From Chara braunii (lineage: Eukaryota; Streptophyta; Charophyceae; Charales; Characeae): a stretch of DNA of 28,135 nt. This document shows positions 1 through 9,400 of this stretch, one piece after another. The notes under the pieces are model-generated. The model did not search any database and was not told the origin of the DNA. It was given only the letters and a program-made list of their open reading frames with translations. Both the position numbers and the translations under genes were made by a program. The DNA lies in the NCBI GenBank assembly GCA_003427395.1, contig BFEA01000950.1, positions 183,087-211,221 of the forward strand, given 5' to 3'. Positions within the stretch are counted from its first letter, which is position 1. Each line of letters begins with the position of its first letter.

Positions 1-55
1 AAAAAAAAAAAAAAAAAAAAAAAAAGGAGAAGAAAAGAAAAGAAAGGGGGGAGAT
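1..55. repeat. Poly(A)/purine tract at the left edge
   Basis: About 25 A residues are followed by an all-purine GA-rich stretch. It is low-complexity DNA cut by the window edge. It could be a retroelement tail or a simple repeat, and nothing further can be read from it. Confidence 0.8.
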
Positions 56-401
56 GAAGTAAGAAAAACAGTTTTAACTCAATTAGCAATACCCAACTCA
101 AAGACTTCCTTTAAATCACATGCATTCTCTAACTCGAAGCCATTTTATCAAACCATCTAATAATCTATCAATTGATCAATTGTCCTACTACTTAATTTGT
201 TTTTTGAATTCAGATCAAATAAAAAAGGAGAAAAAGAAAAGAGAAAGGGAAAAATCTCGAAACTAATTTTATCCAATGTTTGTGTAAATGGATCCTTGGC
301 TCAACACTTTTCTCGCTACTTCCGGCCCTCAATCAGTTATTGGAGCATAAATTTTCGTTGTTCTCCTTATCCTACCACCTGCTTTCACGCCAACAAAAAT
401 C
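56..401. other. AT-rich leader upstream of the gag-like ORF
   Basis: This AT-rich stretch shows no coding signal I trust. It lies just upstream of the first retroelement ORF, so it probably contains the left untranslated or terminal-repeat part of that element. I could not find the element's left boundary or a matching repeat elsewhere in the window. Confidence 0.3.
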
Positions 402-1473
402 ATGAACTGTGTCAACCCTCTTTCCCCCAACCTCAATGAACTACTTTTTAACGTACAACCACTCCACACTCAAGAATTACACAGGGTGCATGTTCATGCT
501 ACAAAACTAAAGAACCCCCTACATCCTCCCCCCTCTCAACCTCCTCCACCAAACATCCCACCTTTCCCACCCTTCACCAGCCCACATCACCACTCCCTCC
601 CTGATATCCCATCTTCCTCCTCTACTCAATTTTCCCAAGCCACCATTGAAACCTTTCAGGAACTCAAGCAACAAATGGCTGCCAAGTTGGAAGAAAAATG
701 ACTCTCCATCGAACAATTGAAGAACCAACTCATCGAGAAATAAGAGGAGAATTTAAGCCTCAACTAACTGTACCAGAAGCTCCAATCCGAGATGAACGGG
801 ATCCAACAAAAACTTAACGGCAAGTCGCAACCTGCTTACGACGAACTCACTGCATGGAAGGCAACGTTTACATCACCCTGCTACTACTCGTAGATCGATG
901 CTTACATTCATTTCCTCGAGATCAACATGAACTACTCATATTATCCTTTTGGCAAAGCTTTCGCTGCTGACTTTTGCGCAAGAGTGGCCTCAGTAGCCAA
1001 GGACTGCATCGAACCTCTCATCATAAAGCCTGTAAAGCAGATACTAGATAAGGCGTCGAGACAAGCTATGGACAAGTTCGTCCCCATCGTCAAGGCAAAA
1101 TATAACTACTGCATGAGCCTCATTCGACGCGACGCTCACAGGTAAGCAAAGGGTCGTCGCCCGATTATTACTACTATCGGCCCCCGACCGTCAATAGGTC
1201 CACACCGTTTGCGTTGAGGGGTTTATGCAAATATCTTGTTTATGATGCAGATTGGAAATTCCGGAATCCGAATATTCATCATACCGGGAGAAGGACAAAC
1301 AATTCAAGACCAAAGATGGCAAGAGATCGTTATCCAAGAGCCACTTTGAAGATGACAAGGACAAAGGCTACGACTACTATAGAGCAAACAAGAAGTCGCA
1401 CTCTGGTTACGACAGCAAACACTTGGAGCAATCCCGAACCACACCAGACATTTCCGCAAGAATCACTCAATAA
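402..1473 (+). pseudogene. Gag-like ORF of the DIRS-like element, interrupted by stops and one predicted intron
   Basis: The chosen start is the ATG at 402. One reading frame runs 402-1141 with at least four internal stops (the first at 699-701). It begins with an Asn/Leu-rich head and a proline-rich stretch, followed by a Glu/Lys/Gln-rich segment (around 640-830) that looks like a coiled coil, then a basic helical region (927-1141). A predicted 109-nt intron (1142-1250) shifts the frame, and the ORF continues at 1251-1473 as a very hydrophilic Lys/Asp/Ser/Tyr-rich tail. The position upstream of RT and the composition suggest a structural Gag-type protein. No zinc knuckle was seen, and I do not recognise a specific family. 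About 300 bases after the tail (1474-1774) contain no readable frame. Confidence 0.5.
1142..1250 (+). other. Predicted spliceosomal intron in the gag-like ORF
   Basis: The donor reads CACAG|GTAAGC and the acceptor GATGCAG|AT. The upstream exon leaves two bases of a codon, and joining to 1251 completes an Arg codon and enters the open downstream frame. The unspliced frame stops at once. Spliceosomal introns are known in some DIRS-like elements. This one is predicted from sequence only. Confidence 0.5.
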
Positions 1474-1774
1474 CCCTCTCCTATTCCCTATCCCCTTCAT
1501 TCCAACCATTCTCTCTAATCTTAAAAATCCACCATCAAACTTTGACTTTCGTCTCGCTACTTTCGCACTCCAAGAACATTCATCATGGTTAAGGCACCCT
1601 AGTGACTTCTTTGTTGCCTCCCCTTCAAAGCATTTTTTCAATTGGTCTCTCCTGCTCTCATCCTTTTCTATAAGATATTCCTACTCCGTACTTCAATGGA
1701 TTCATCACGGTATCAGACTTTAGTTAAAAGACACCTCTCACATTCCAACCCCCAAAATCATAAAAGTCGGAAGA

Positions 1775-3587
1775 ATGGTCAAAACCGTCCTTTCTGCCTC
1801 CCGCTTTAAGCAAGTCCTCGAACTCAAGTCTCCTCCACCTCTTACCATACCCAACCACAACGTCAACCCCCACCACAACAAATTCATTTACACAGTAGTC
1901 TTACAACTCCTCTCAATAAAAGTCATAGAACCTTTTCAGCATCCATTAGTAATCAACCCTGTCTTCGCAACAGAAAGCAACTTCAAAACTCGCTTTATCT
2001 TAGACGTTCGCTTTGTCAACTTTTTCGTCACCTTCTCATCCTTCCATTACGAATCAATAAATGACGCTAGTGCTCACCTATCTCGCTCTCAAACTTAAGA
2101 TTTCCTAACTCGTTTCGACATTAAAAATGACTACTATCATATCCCAGTCCACCCAACCTCTCGCTCGTACTTAGCTTCCAACTGGAATTGTCAGAACTAC
2201 CAATTTACAACTCTATGCTTCGACATTTCCACTGGCCGTTGGATTTTCACAACTGTAACGCCATAAATCATGGTTGAACTTCAAACTTGCAACGTTTTTG
2301 TTTCATCCTACATAGACGACTCGACACTCGCCAACAAGAATCTTCCCCTTCTCCTATGGCAACCCTTCAACTATGTCGCCTTACTCCATAACTTAGGTTT
2401 CTTTCTCAGCTCTCATAAATGTTATTTTCTTCCATCTCAATCCATTCGTTTTTTCGGTTTCACACTAGATTCTCACTCTAAATAAGTAAGGGTTTCAAAA
2501 GACAAAATACAAAAAATACTTAACCTCATTCAAACCTCCTCAAACCCCTCTAGTAGAACTATCATCAAACTCGCATGAAAACTTGTTTCCCTTTCAAAAG
2601 CCTTCATGCCCACCCACCTTTACATTTCACATCTCACCTGCCAATTGGGCCTCCCCCATCACCACCTCACACAACCTCATCCAGGACCTCATCTGGTGGA
2701 TCTCTCACTTGCCTCACCTACCAGGCAGACTTTGGATCATTCGCCTAACATCCCTCACCATATTTACCGACGCCTCGACAACTCAAATCACTGCAATCAT
2801 ACATCCCCTCAACTATCACCCTATCACACTCAACCAATGTCTACCGCAATCATTGCTAAAAACCTCTTCTACACACAAAAAACTTTTCTTTGTACTTGAA
2901 ACATTCCGTTTTATCGCCTCAGCTCACCCCCTACTCCTTTCCTCTGCGTCTATTAGACTACACTCAAATAGCCAAACAACCACATCACTACTCCTCCGAA
3001 TGAAATCAATAGACGAGTCATTCAACCCATGGTTACGATAAGTTGTCTCCATCTTACTTCTTTTCGATTCACTACTCAACCCTGTCTGGATACCTAGAAC
3101 ACTAAATACAACCGCTAATTCCATCTCCAAAATAGAAGACAACATCGATTGGGGTTTAGTAGGTCACATTAAGACTGAAATTTTCTCCACACTAGGTATA
3201 CCAGCTATTGACCTCTTTGCATCAGACTATCATCACACCTGCTCGACCTTCGTCTCCAGAACCTGGTCAACCAAAATATCTCAAATAGACGCTCTCTCAT
3301 TAGACTGGAACTTGTTGTCATCCCTCCCTTACCGATGAATTTTTCCGCCCACGTCATTATTACACCACACTCTCTCCAAAGCACTCGCTAGCCCACCTTC
3401 TTACCTTCTCATACTCCCCTCCTCGCAACGCACTTCCTGGCACCCTCGTATACTACTCTCACTCAACATCACGCACCGTTTCACCATCCCCGAATCAAGA
3501 TTCTCCTGTCTTCCCAGCCCTAGAGTGCATTTCAACACCCCCAATCCTGCAATCCTGGGCCTCACAACAATCTTCTTTTCCACTTAA
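1775..3587 (+). pseudogene. Reverse transcriptase-RNase H polyprotein of the DIRS-like element (degenerate)
   Basis: The RT domain begins near 1775. It carries a fingers motif of type RFILDVRFVN (about 1997-2026), the palm-A segment with DFLTRFDIK (about 2099-2125), and the catalytic YIDD at 2309-2320. A typical 'LHNLGFFLSSHKC' stretch and 'FFGFTLD' follow. The frame shifts near 2635. RNase H then shows the DLIWW lead-in, the catalytic TDAS (2766-2777), and a late motif where the usual Asp-Asn pair reads Asn-Ser. Downstream lies IDLFAS (3207-3224), then the FPP/leucine segment and the Ser-Trp-His-Pro motif that end DIRS polyproteins. In-frame stops include 2096-2098, 2483-2485 and one in the GKL-like motif near 2576. 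The role would have been copying element RNA to DNA. The 3' end overlaps the oppositely oriented recombinase block. Confidence 0.82.
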
Positions 3588-4885
3588 TATATTTTTTTCA
3601 CCCTTTCTCTTCCAAACATGATGAATCCCGTAACCATATCTCATAAACATCCCAACGCTACTCCACGTCCCCTGCCGCATCATCTCTCCCAGACTCCAAC
3701 CATCCTCTATTCCCGCCTAAACTCCCCCGATATGGAAATTATGACCACTCTCCCCCTCATATACACCTGCCTCTTTAAACCATTTCTTTATGCGCTTCTT
3801 AAATCCACCACCACTAACAGGACCATCACCACGCATAGACCGAAACAAATATCCCTTTTTTACATCTTGACCCAACCGATCATAACTCTGTAATAATTCA
3901 GGAAGCCACCCCAAGAAGGTCTTATCCCCGTCTTGCAGATCCCATAATCTTATCACAAACCTTCCACCATGACGATTTGTTTTAGTATATCCCGACCTCA
4001 CAACCCTTTGTTCAATATCAATCTCCTTATACTGAAGTCTCAATCCCTCACTACAACGTTGCCAACTTTCCCATAAATACAAAAACGTCCCACCATCGCG
4101 ATAAGCTTGAGCCCCCGGATAACCTTCAACACTTTCATTTTCTCCCGAATATACTGCTGCTGACGAACGACAACACATCCAAGTCAATACAGGTCATGAA
4201 GTCCCTCCCAACACTGTTGCGATCCAACCATTCATTCAAAGCCAAAAGAAGTTTCTTCATTCCACTTCTCCATCGCCGCCCAGCCCCATATTCGCCAACC
4301 AAGACGCTGCTCCACTCAAGCCCAGCCTCGTATCCACCTTCAAACTCAGGAGTGCTACGCTTCTGTCTCCAGCCGCCATCGCTCAATCGTTCGTTCCACC
4401 ATTCCCTGCAAGACGACGATGTCACTTGCGGGATGATGGAAAGAGTTGGGCGGTATAGGAGGTGGCAACTGTGCATCTGGTTGGACATTAAGTGGACGGA
4501 GCAGATTCAACAGAAAACAAATCTTCAGTCTGCATCAACTATACCCATGGGACGATGGTTGGGAATCGGTACCGGGAAGTTATTGCTACAGACCCGTTTT
4601 CTCCTACCTTAGATTCACTAAATCCACGGAGTACAAGCATCGCGACTTTCGTTATCTTGACAATCTACGACGACCAGCACTCCAACCAAGCATCTATGAT
4701 CTTCGGGGTTTGACATTCCAGGTTCGATGTAACACTCACCCAGGCTGAAGAACGGCCTTACTGGCCCTTCCACTCCCACTGCCTTGACCTGCGACAGTAT
4801 AAGTCACAGGCGCCTGTCCAGCAACAATAGTTTGAGAACCTTCCCGAGCTGCGCCTTCTAGGCCTCGACCGCTCGCTGCATTCAT
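3495..4885 (-). pseudogene. Tyrosine recombinase of the DIRS-like element, on the opposite strand to RT (degenerate)
   Basis: Reading right to left, a small Gly/Ala-rich exon (4885-4740, ATG at 4885) joins through a predicted intron to a core-binding-like region (4405 to about 4145). A frameshift near 4145 leads into the catalytic domain. Visible residues are Arg in the RCSE motif (4056-4058), Lys in TKTN (3981-3983), the first His of the H-x-x-R box (3741-3743), Trp in GTWSS (3663-3665) and the presumed nucleophile Tyr in FMRYGYG (3636-3638). The Arg of the H-x-x-R box is His (CAT, 3732-3734), which fits a CpG-type decay of an Arg codon. A TAG stop follows at 3717-3719. In DIRS elements this enzyme integrates the circular DNA copy. 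The C-terminal end overlaps the RT-RNase H 3' end tail to tail by about 90 bases. Confidence 0.72.
4406..4739 (-). other. Predicted intron in the recombinase gene
   Basis: On the minus strand the donor is CCTGG|GTGAGT and the acceptor GTCTTGCAG|G. Splicing joins a two-base codon remainder to one base and enters the open frame that carries the recombinase core-binding region (Glu-Trp-Trp-Asn onward). Without splicing the upstream exon stops immediately at the donor. This is frame-based inference without transcript evidence. Confidence 0.4.
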
Positions 4886-5270
4886 TGCGAATGCAAACCT
4901 GTGTGAACACCACACAAGGGTTAGGTCTTTTCAGAGGTAGAGTCCTTTTTCTTGCCTTGATTTGGTGAAGTGGTCCTGCCCACCCTCTCTATCTGCCCAC
5001 GGTGTGCGGACCTGCGGCCCACTTTCTTGACTCCATTTTCTTGACTCACTTCTGTGCGATCTGCCATCATCAAGGGACTCTGTAATTCTTATTTTATCTG
5101 GAAGAGACCTGTGCAATAAGCTGAATTGGCTGATGCTGCCAGGATAACTCCTGGTGGAATTGTGAGGTCCCCGGCCTCAACTTCTTGTTTTTGCAATATT
5201 ATAACTGAACGAGTGATAAGAAAACTAAAATAAAAATCTCCGTCACGGTATCTCCGGGTATCGAACGGTC
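4886..5270. other. Right flank of the retroelement
   Basis: No coding frame is convincing here. On the minus strand, a pyrimidine-poor ACACAG acceptor-like site lies just before the proposed recombinase start. The stretch probably contains the element's right terminus, but no repeat of the left-side sequence was found. Confidence 0.25.
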
Positions 5271-6239
5271 AATGTTCTAGCAAGGAGCTCCTGCGGGGGT
5301 GGGGGAGTGCGGAGAGCGAAGTGGGAGGGGGGACGCTCCCCTGTCCCCAGTGAGGAGTGGGAACAGAGAACGCGCGGAAAGGTACTCGTTTGCTTGCTCG
5401 ACGATGGGGATTGGTAGGAACTTCTGTGGACACCTCTGTTGTTTTCCGAATCCGAGTCGACGAGTAACCGCGAAGGAGAACGAGTTAGTTGTCACGCGAA
5501 AGCCAGGCTGAACAGCGGGGACCATGTCCCTCTTACTTGGATTCCCAATTTCAGACCTTAGATTACAGAGATCGACGGTCAGAAATGAAGAATCAGCCTA
5601 AGAGGGACTTGTTCCCGGGCCTACCGTGGGGCCGCTGATAGAGGTGGTCCCAAGGTCATTTCTATTCCCCTTTTTTTCCTCCCGGCGACTTTTTCACCTC
5701 GAAAGGTCACTAGCCGTGTCGACGTGGCAAAGGTTGTTCGAGGGTGTCGCCGGTCGGGCGGGCGAGCGACGATTTGGACGTGCGTGCGACAGATGTCGCA
5801 TGCCCAACACAACATTTTCACCTGATTGACTGGCTGGTGACATCTTCCCGCTTCTTCGTCTTCTTCGTTCTCTTCGTCATCGTCATGTCTATTTGGTCAG
5901 TGAGCTGAGGTAGTAGGGTTTCGGCCCTTCCGCGTTTCGTTTTCGTAAGTGGATGAGTCGTATCGGGGTGTGAAGCAGGAGAAGACGAATAGGAAGAAGA
6001 GCGAAGAACTTCAACGGCGATATTTGCGGGGGTAGGTTTCAAAATATCGTTAGCGGCTGGAGGCGGCAATCTTTTCCTGGCCGTTCTTTATCTGTGTCCG
6101 CTCGCCTCGCTGATGCTTCTTCCAGAGTGCTTGGTATTAAGCAGGTAGGCACGGAGAGAGGTTTGCTTACTGTCAAGGGAAGGTAACAAGGGATTTCGGC
6201 CGGAAGAGAAGAACAGACAAGACAAGAGAGACTCTAGCC
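5271..6239 (+). promoter_or_regulatory. Upstream region and 5' UTR of the p24 gene
   Basis: This stretch contains a G-rich segment (about 5290-5350) and CT-rich runs (about 5845-5885). I see no clear TATA box. The last ~60 bases are purine-rich and lead into an AGCCATGG start context at 6240, which suits efficient initiation. The transcription start cannot be fixed from sequence. Confidence 0.35.
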
Positions 6240-6449
6240 ATGGCGTCGGCTTCGAGTGCGATCCTCTGGGCTGCTCTATTTACGTTAGCCGTGCTCGTGT
6301 TTCATGCGGAGGGGTTGAGATTTGATTTGATCGGACCGCACGCCAAGTGTATTGGAGAGGAGATTCAGAAAAATGTGTTGGTTGTTGGCGATTATCAGGT
6401 TATCGGGGTAACCGGCGGTGATCCTTCAGTAAACAAAGTCTCTGTTAAA
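6240..6449 (+). CDS. p24 exon 1 (signal peptide and start of GOLD domain)
   Basis: Encodes residues 1-70 in phase 0 and ends at AAA|GTACGT. The Met start sits in AGCCATGG. It includes the hydrophobic signal peptide (about residues 7-22) and Cys37 in AKCIGEE. Confidence 0.92.
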
Positions 6450-9400
6450 GTACGTATACTTCTTTGTAACCTGCGTCCCTCTCCTCCGTTTGCTGAGCTG
6501 TTGTTGTTTGTGAATATCCTGCTTCTGCATCAGATTGACTTTCTTTATTTATAGGGGCTTTCGACATAGTAGTAAGGCATCGATTTTGATCGGCCTGCTT
6601 CAGCAATCTCTCGCCGTAGAAGAGTTGTCTTTCTGGTGACATCACTTACGATGGCTCTGTCGTTTTGGCGGGCTCGCTCAGTTGTCGTGAGAATAGCCGT
6701 GCCCCGTTGCTGTGTTGTGTCTGGCCACAGTTATGTTCGACGATGCTTACCGTGATGTGGTATTGTAGTTCTTGTGATGGCGAATCTTCGGGGATCGTTT
6801 GTTTGCCAGGTGTAGATGGTACATGGCTGATATCTGGGCGGCTTACAAATTATCACTTCTCTTGTTTCTGTCTGTTCTTCCCTGTGCAAGTATTTTATTC
6901 TCTACTGTTCATTCATGGTGTTTTTTTTGCCTCGTCATCTTCTTCCCCCCCTTCTTGTCCAATGTGAATGCAGACATATAGTGATACTTGCATGATTACA
7001 AGGGAACATACTGTAATTATGGTATGTTGTCTATATGAGATGAGGCTCCGCGTATCCTGCGCTATGGCTTTCGGATGTTCTCCTTCTCCTTGAGAGTTAT
7101 GAACACACTTTCCGATAACACTCTTTCCTGTGTTTTTAGTCTGACTCGTAGGCTGTCAGTGAATCTCATCTTGGCCTCGAGGCGGCAGTTGCAGAGCTCG
7201 GGGAGAGGGTCAATTTTCAGTTCGTTCTCTTCCTCTAGATCGTGGAGCTATCACCACCTTAATTTCAGTCAGTCACTCTGTTTGCTGCCATCCCCTCTTC
7301 CCCCAAATCGACGACGATCCACCGGTAGCTTAGTAGCTATCTCGTCTTCCCTCTCTGTCGTGTGATACTCCTTCCCAGACACCTTTCCTTCCTCCAAATC
7401 TTGGATCCGTTGTCAGTACTTGGTCTTTCGTCGTCCCTTTCTGTGCTGTCAGATTCCCTCCCTCTTGTCTCCCCTCTGTCCTGTCATATTTCTTCCCAGG
7501 TATCTTTTCTTCCTTTGGATCCATTGTCACTACCTTCTTCCCCGGAATACAACGTACGGTCATCATAGCCGCATTTAGACAAAGAAGATACCCCAAATAC
7601 AGCTATAATGACCGTACGTCGTATTCGGGGGAAGAAGGTAGTTGGTCTCTCGTCGTCCCTTTCTTCTACTGCTATTCCTTCCCTCTCGTCGTCCCTCTCT
7701 GTCCTGGCATATTCCTTTCCCAGGTATATTTTCACCCTCTGAATCGTCGATCCAAGTGCAGCTACTTACGTCCCTCTCTGTATGGTTGTATTCCCTCCCA
7801 GGCAGGTACTGCTCGTCATAGGTCTCTTCCTTGAAACCACTATCATTCGTAGTAAATCGCCGCTTTATCCATTCGCCGACCGCTCGCTCTTTTGCACTTG
7901 CTGCTGTTAGGTAATCACTCGCGGTTTCGTGCATCACGATGCTGTATTGGGTGTGCGCGGTTCTCCTCCCTGTCATCGGTGGTCTTTTCTGGTGTTTTTT
8001 CAATTTTCGCAGTTGTTTCTCTCCGTCGGGGGCTGCTATTCTTTTCTCCTTCCGCTTTTTTTTTTTTTCGGAGTCTGAAGTAGTAGAGATGGACCTCACT
8101 GACGAATATCAGTCTCTCTCCCTATTTTGGTTGTCTTTATAGACAAATGAAATCACGCGGTGCGTAGAGCTCAGTACGAGTACGCGCGGAAATCGCGTCG
8201 AGGATCGATTTGCGTAGTAGTTCTTTCGTGAGTGGGGGGATGACGTTCATGATCCAGACTGGCTGATGCGATGTAAGACCCGCTATAGATCCCTGCAAAG
8301 GGTGAATGGAATGCCCTCGGGATGAACGTCATCGGTATGGGCGTCATCTGCTTTCGAAGGCCAAATTAGGGTGTGGAGCGGACGATCATCTGGGGACACA
8401 GTTGCGTATGGCGGCGGCCGGGTTTTTGTGTTCGGGCCTGGTGGGTGAGGCGCGTGTGTAATGTCAACGAGGGTTTGCGTTCGGTAAAGCAGATCGCGTA
8501 TTGTGTGACCTTTTCCTTCTGCGTCTTACCACATACAGTAATAGATGGCCCAGTCGTTATCGCTGTATCTAGACTGAAACTTGCTCCAGCCGTTATGATA
8601 GTGCGTTCGATTCGGCTGAAGACGACGGTCGTGCGCCTCACAAATTGCGGATCTTTTCTTTCGACGGAGTTGAGAATAGATCGGTGGGATTAGTATTACG
8701 TAGTATTACTATGTCTCTCCCGGAAGACTCGACCTTTATGTACCGATAAAGTGAAAGTTGTCACTTGTCGACGATGTATGCGGTTTGCGATCTTTTGAGC
8801 GTGGTTATTGTTTTTTTTAGTCTAATAATAGGAGAAGGATCCGGTTAGAGAGAAGACGTGGCTACCGACTTTGTAGTGTGGGTATTCCGAGCTCTACTTT
8901 GCGGGGGGCATGCTAGTTTTTCTCTTGTCGAAAAAAGTCGTCAATGCGGCGATTTATAGGGCATGATTGGCGACGAATCCAAGCAAGTAATGGAAAGAGT
9001 AAGTTGAGGTTTGACGATGGGTGGCAAGGTCTTATTTCCGGCATTAGTATATTGCAGCGTTCAGACCGGGCTTTCCGCAGGCTACCTTTTCATTCTTCTC
9101 TACTCGGTCTCTTTTTTCTTTGTTAGCGTCGCTAACAGGATACTGTATGTTGTCGTTTCTGTCCCAGGTTTTGTCCTTGATGGCTGTCAATGCCACGTGG
9201 TTGGTCATCAGAAGGTTCACTCAGGTTGTTTGTCGTAAAGCATGACGTGGCCAACGTGCGGATGATGGGGATCAGACGAATGTGTTGAGCGCACGCGGCG
9301 TGAGTAGCTAGCTCTTCGGCGGGGACTGAGATTGGTCTCCTATGGCTGAGTCACAGTAGGCGCTGAGAACTGAGAAATTCTGGTTGGCGATCAACTCCGC

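Larger units (their letters stand above)
402..4885. mobile_element. Degenerate DIRS-order (kangaroo-like) tyrosine-recombinase retrotransposon
   Basis: Three coding blocks form one element: a gag-like block and a reverse transcriptase/RNase H block on the plus strand, and a tyrosine recombinase block on the minus strand. The RT has a YIDD active site. The RNase H is followed by the IDLFAS-type motif that is characteristic of DIRS-order elements. The recombinase keeps most catalytic residues. The inverted recombinase orientation matches what is known of kangaroo from Volvox carteri; most DIRS elements carry it in the same direction as RT. No DDE integrase or LTR was seen. Every block carries stops or frameshifts, so the copy is dead. 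Coordinates cover the coding blocks only; the split direct repeats or other termini were not found. Confidence 0.82.

Noticed and set aside
1214-1723. 169-codon plus frame over the gag tail
   Set aside because: It is a shadow frame. The predicted spliced frame (1251-1473) has the hydrophilic gag-like composition, and this one does not continue either neighbour.
2606-2899. Plus frame over RNase H as a separate ORF
   Set aside because: The RNase H motifs (DLIWW, TDAS, IDLFAS) lie in the other frame. This frame carries only the short end of the RT before the frameshift.
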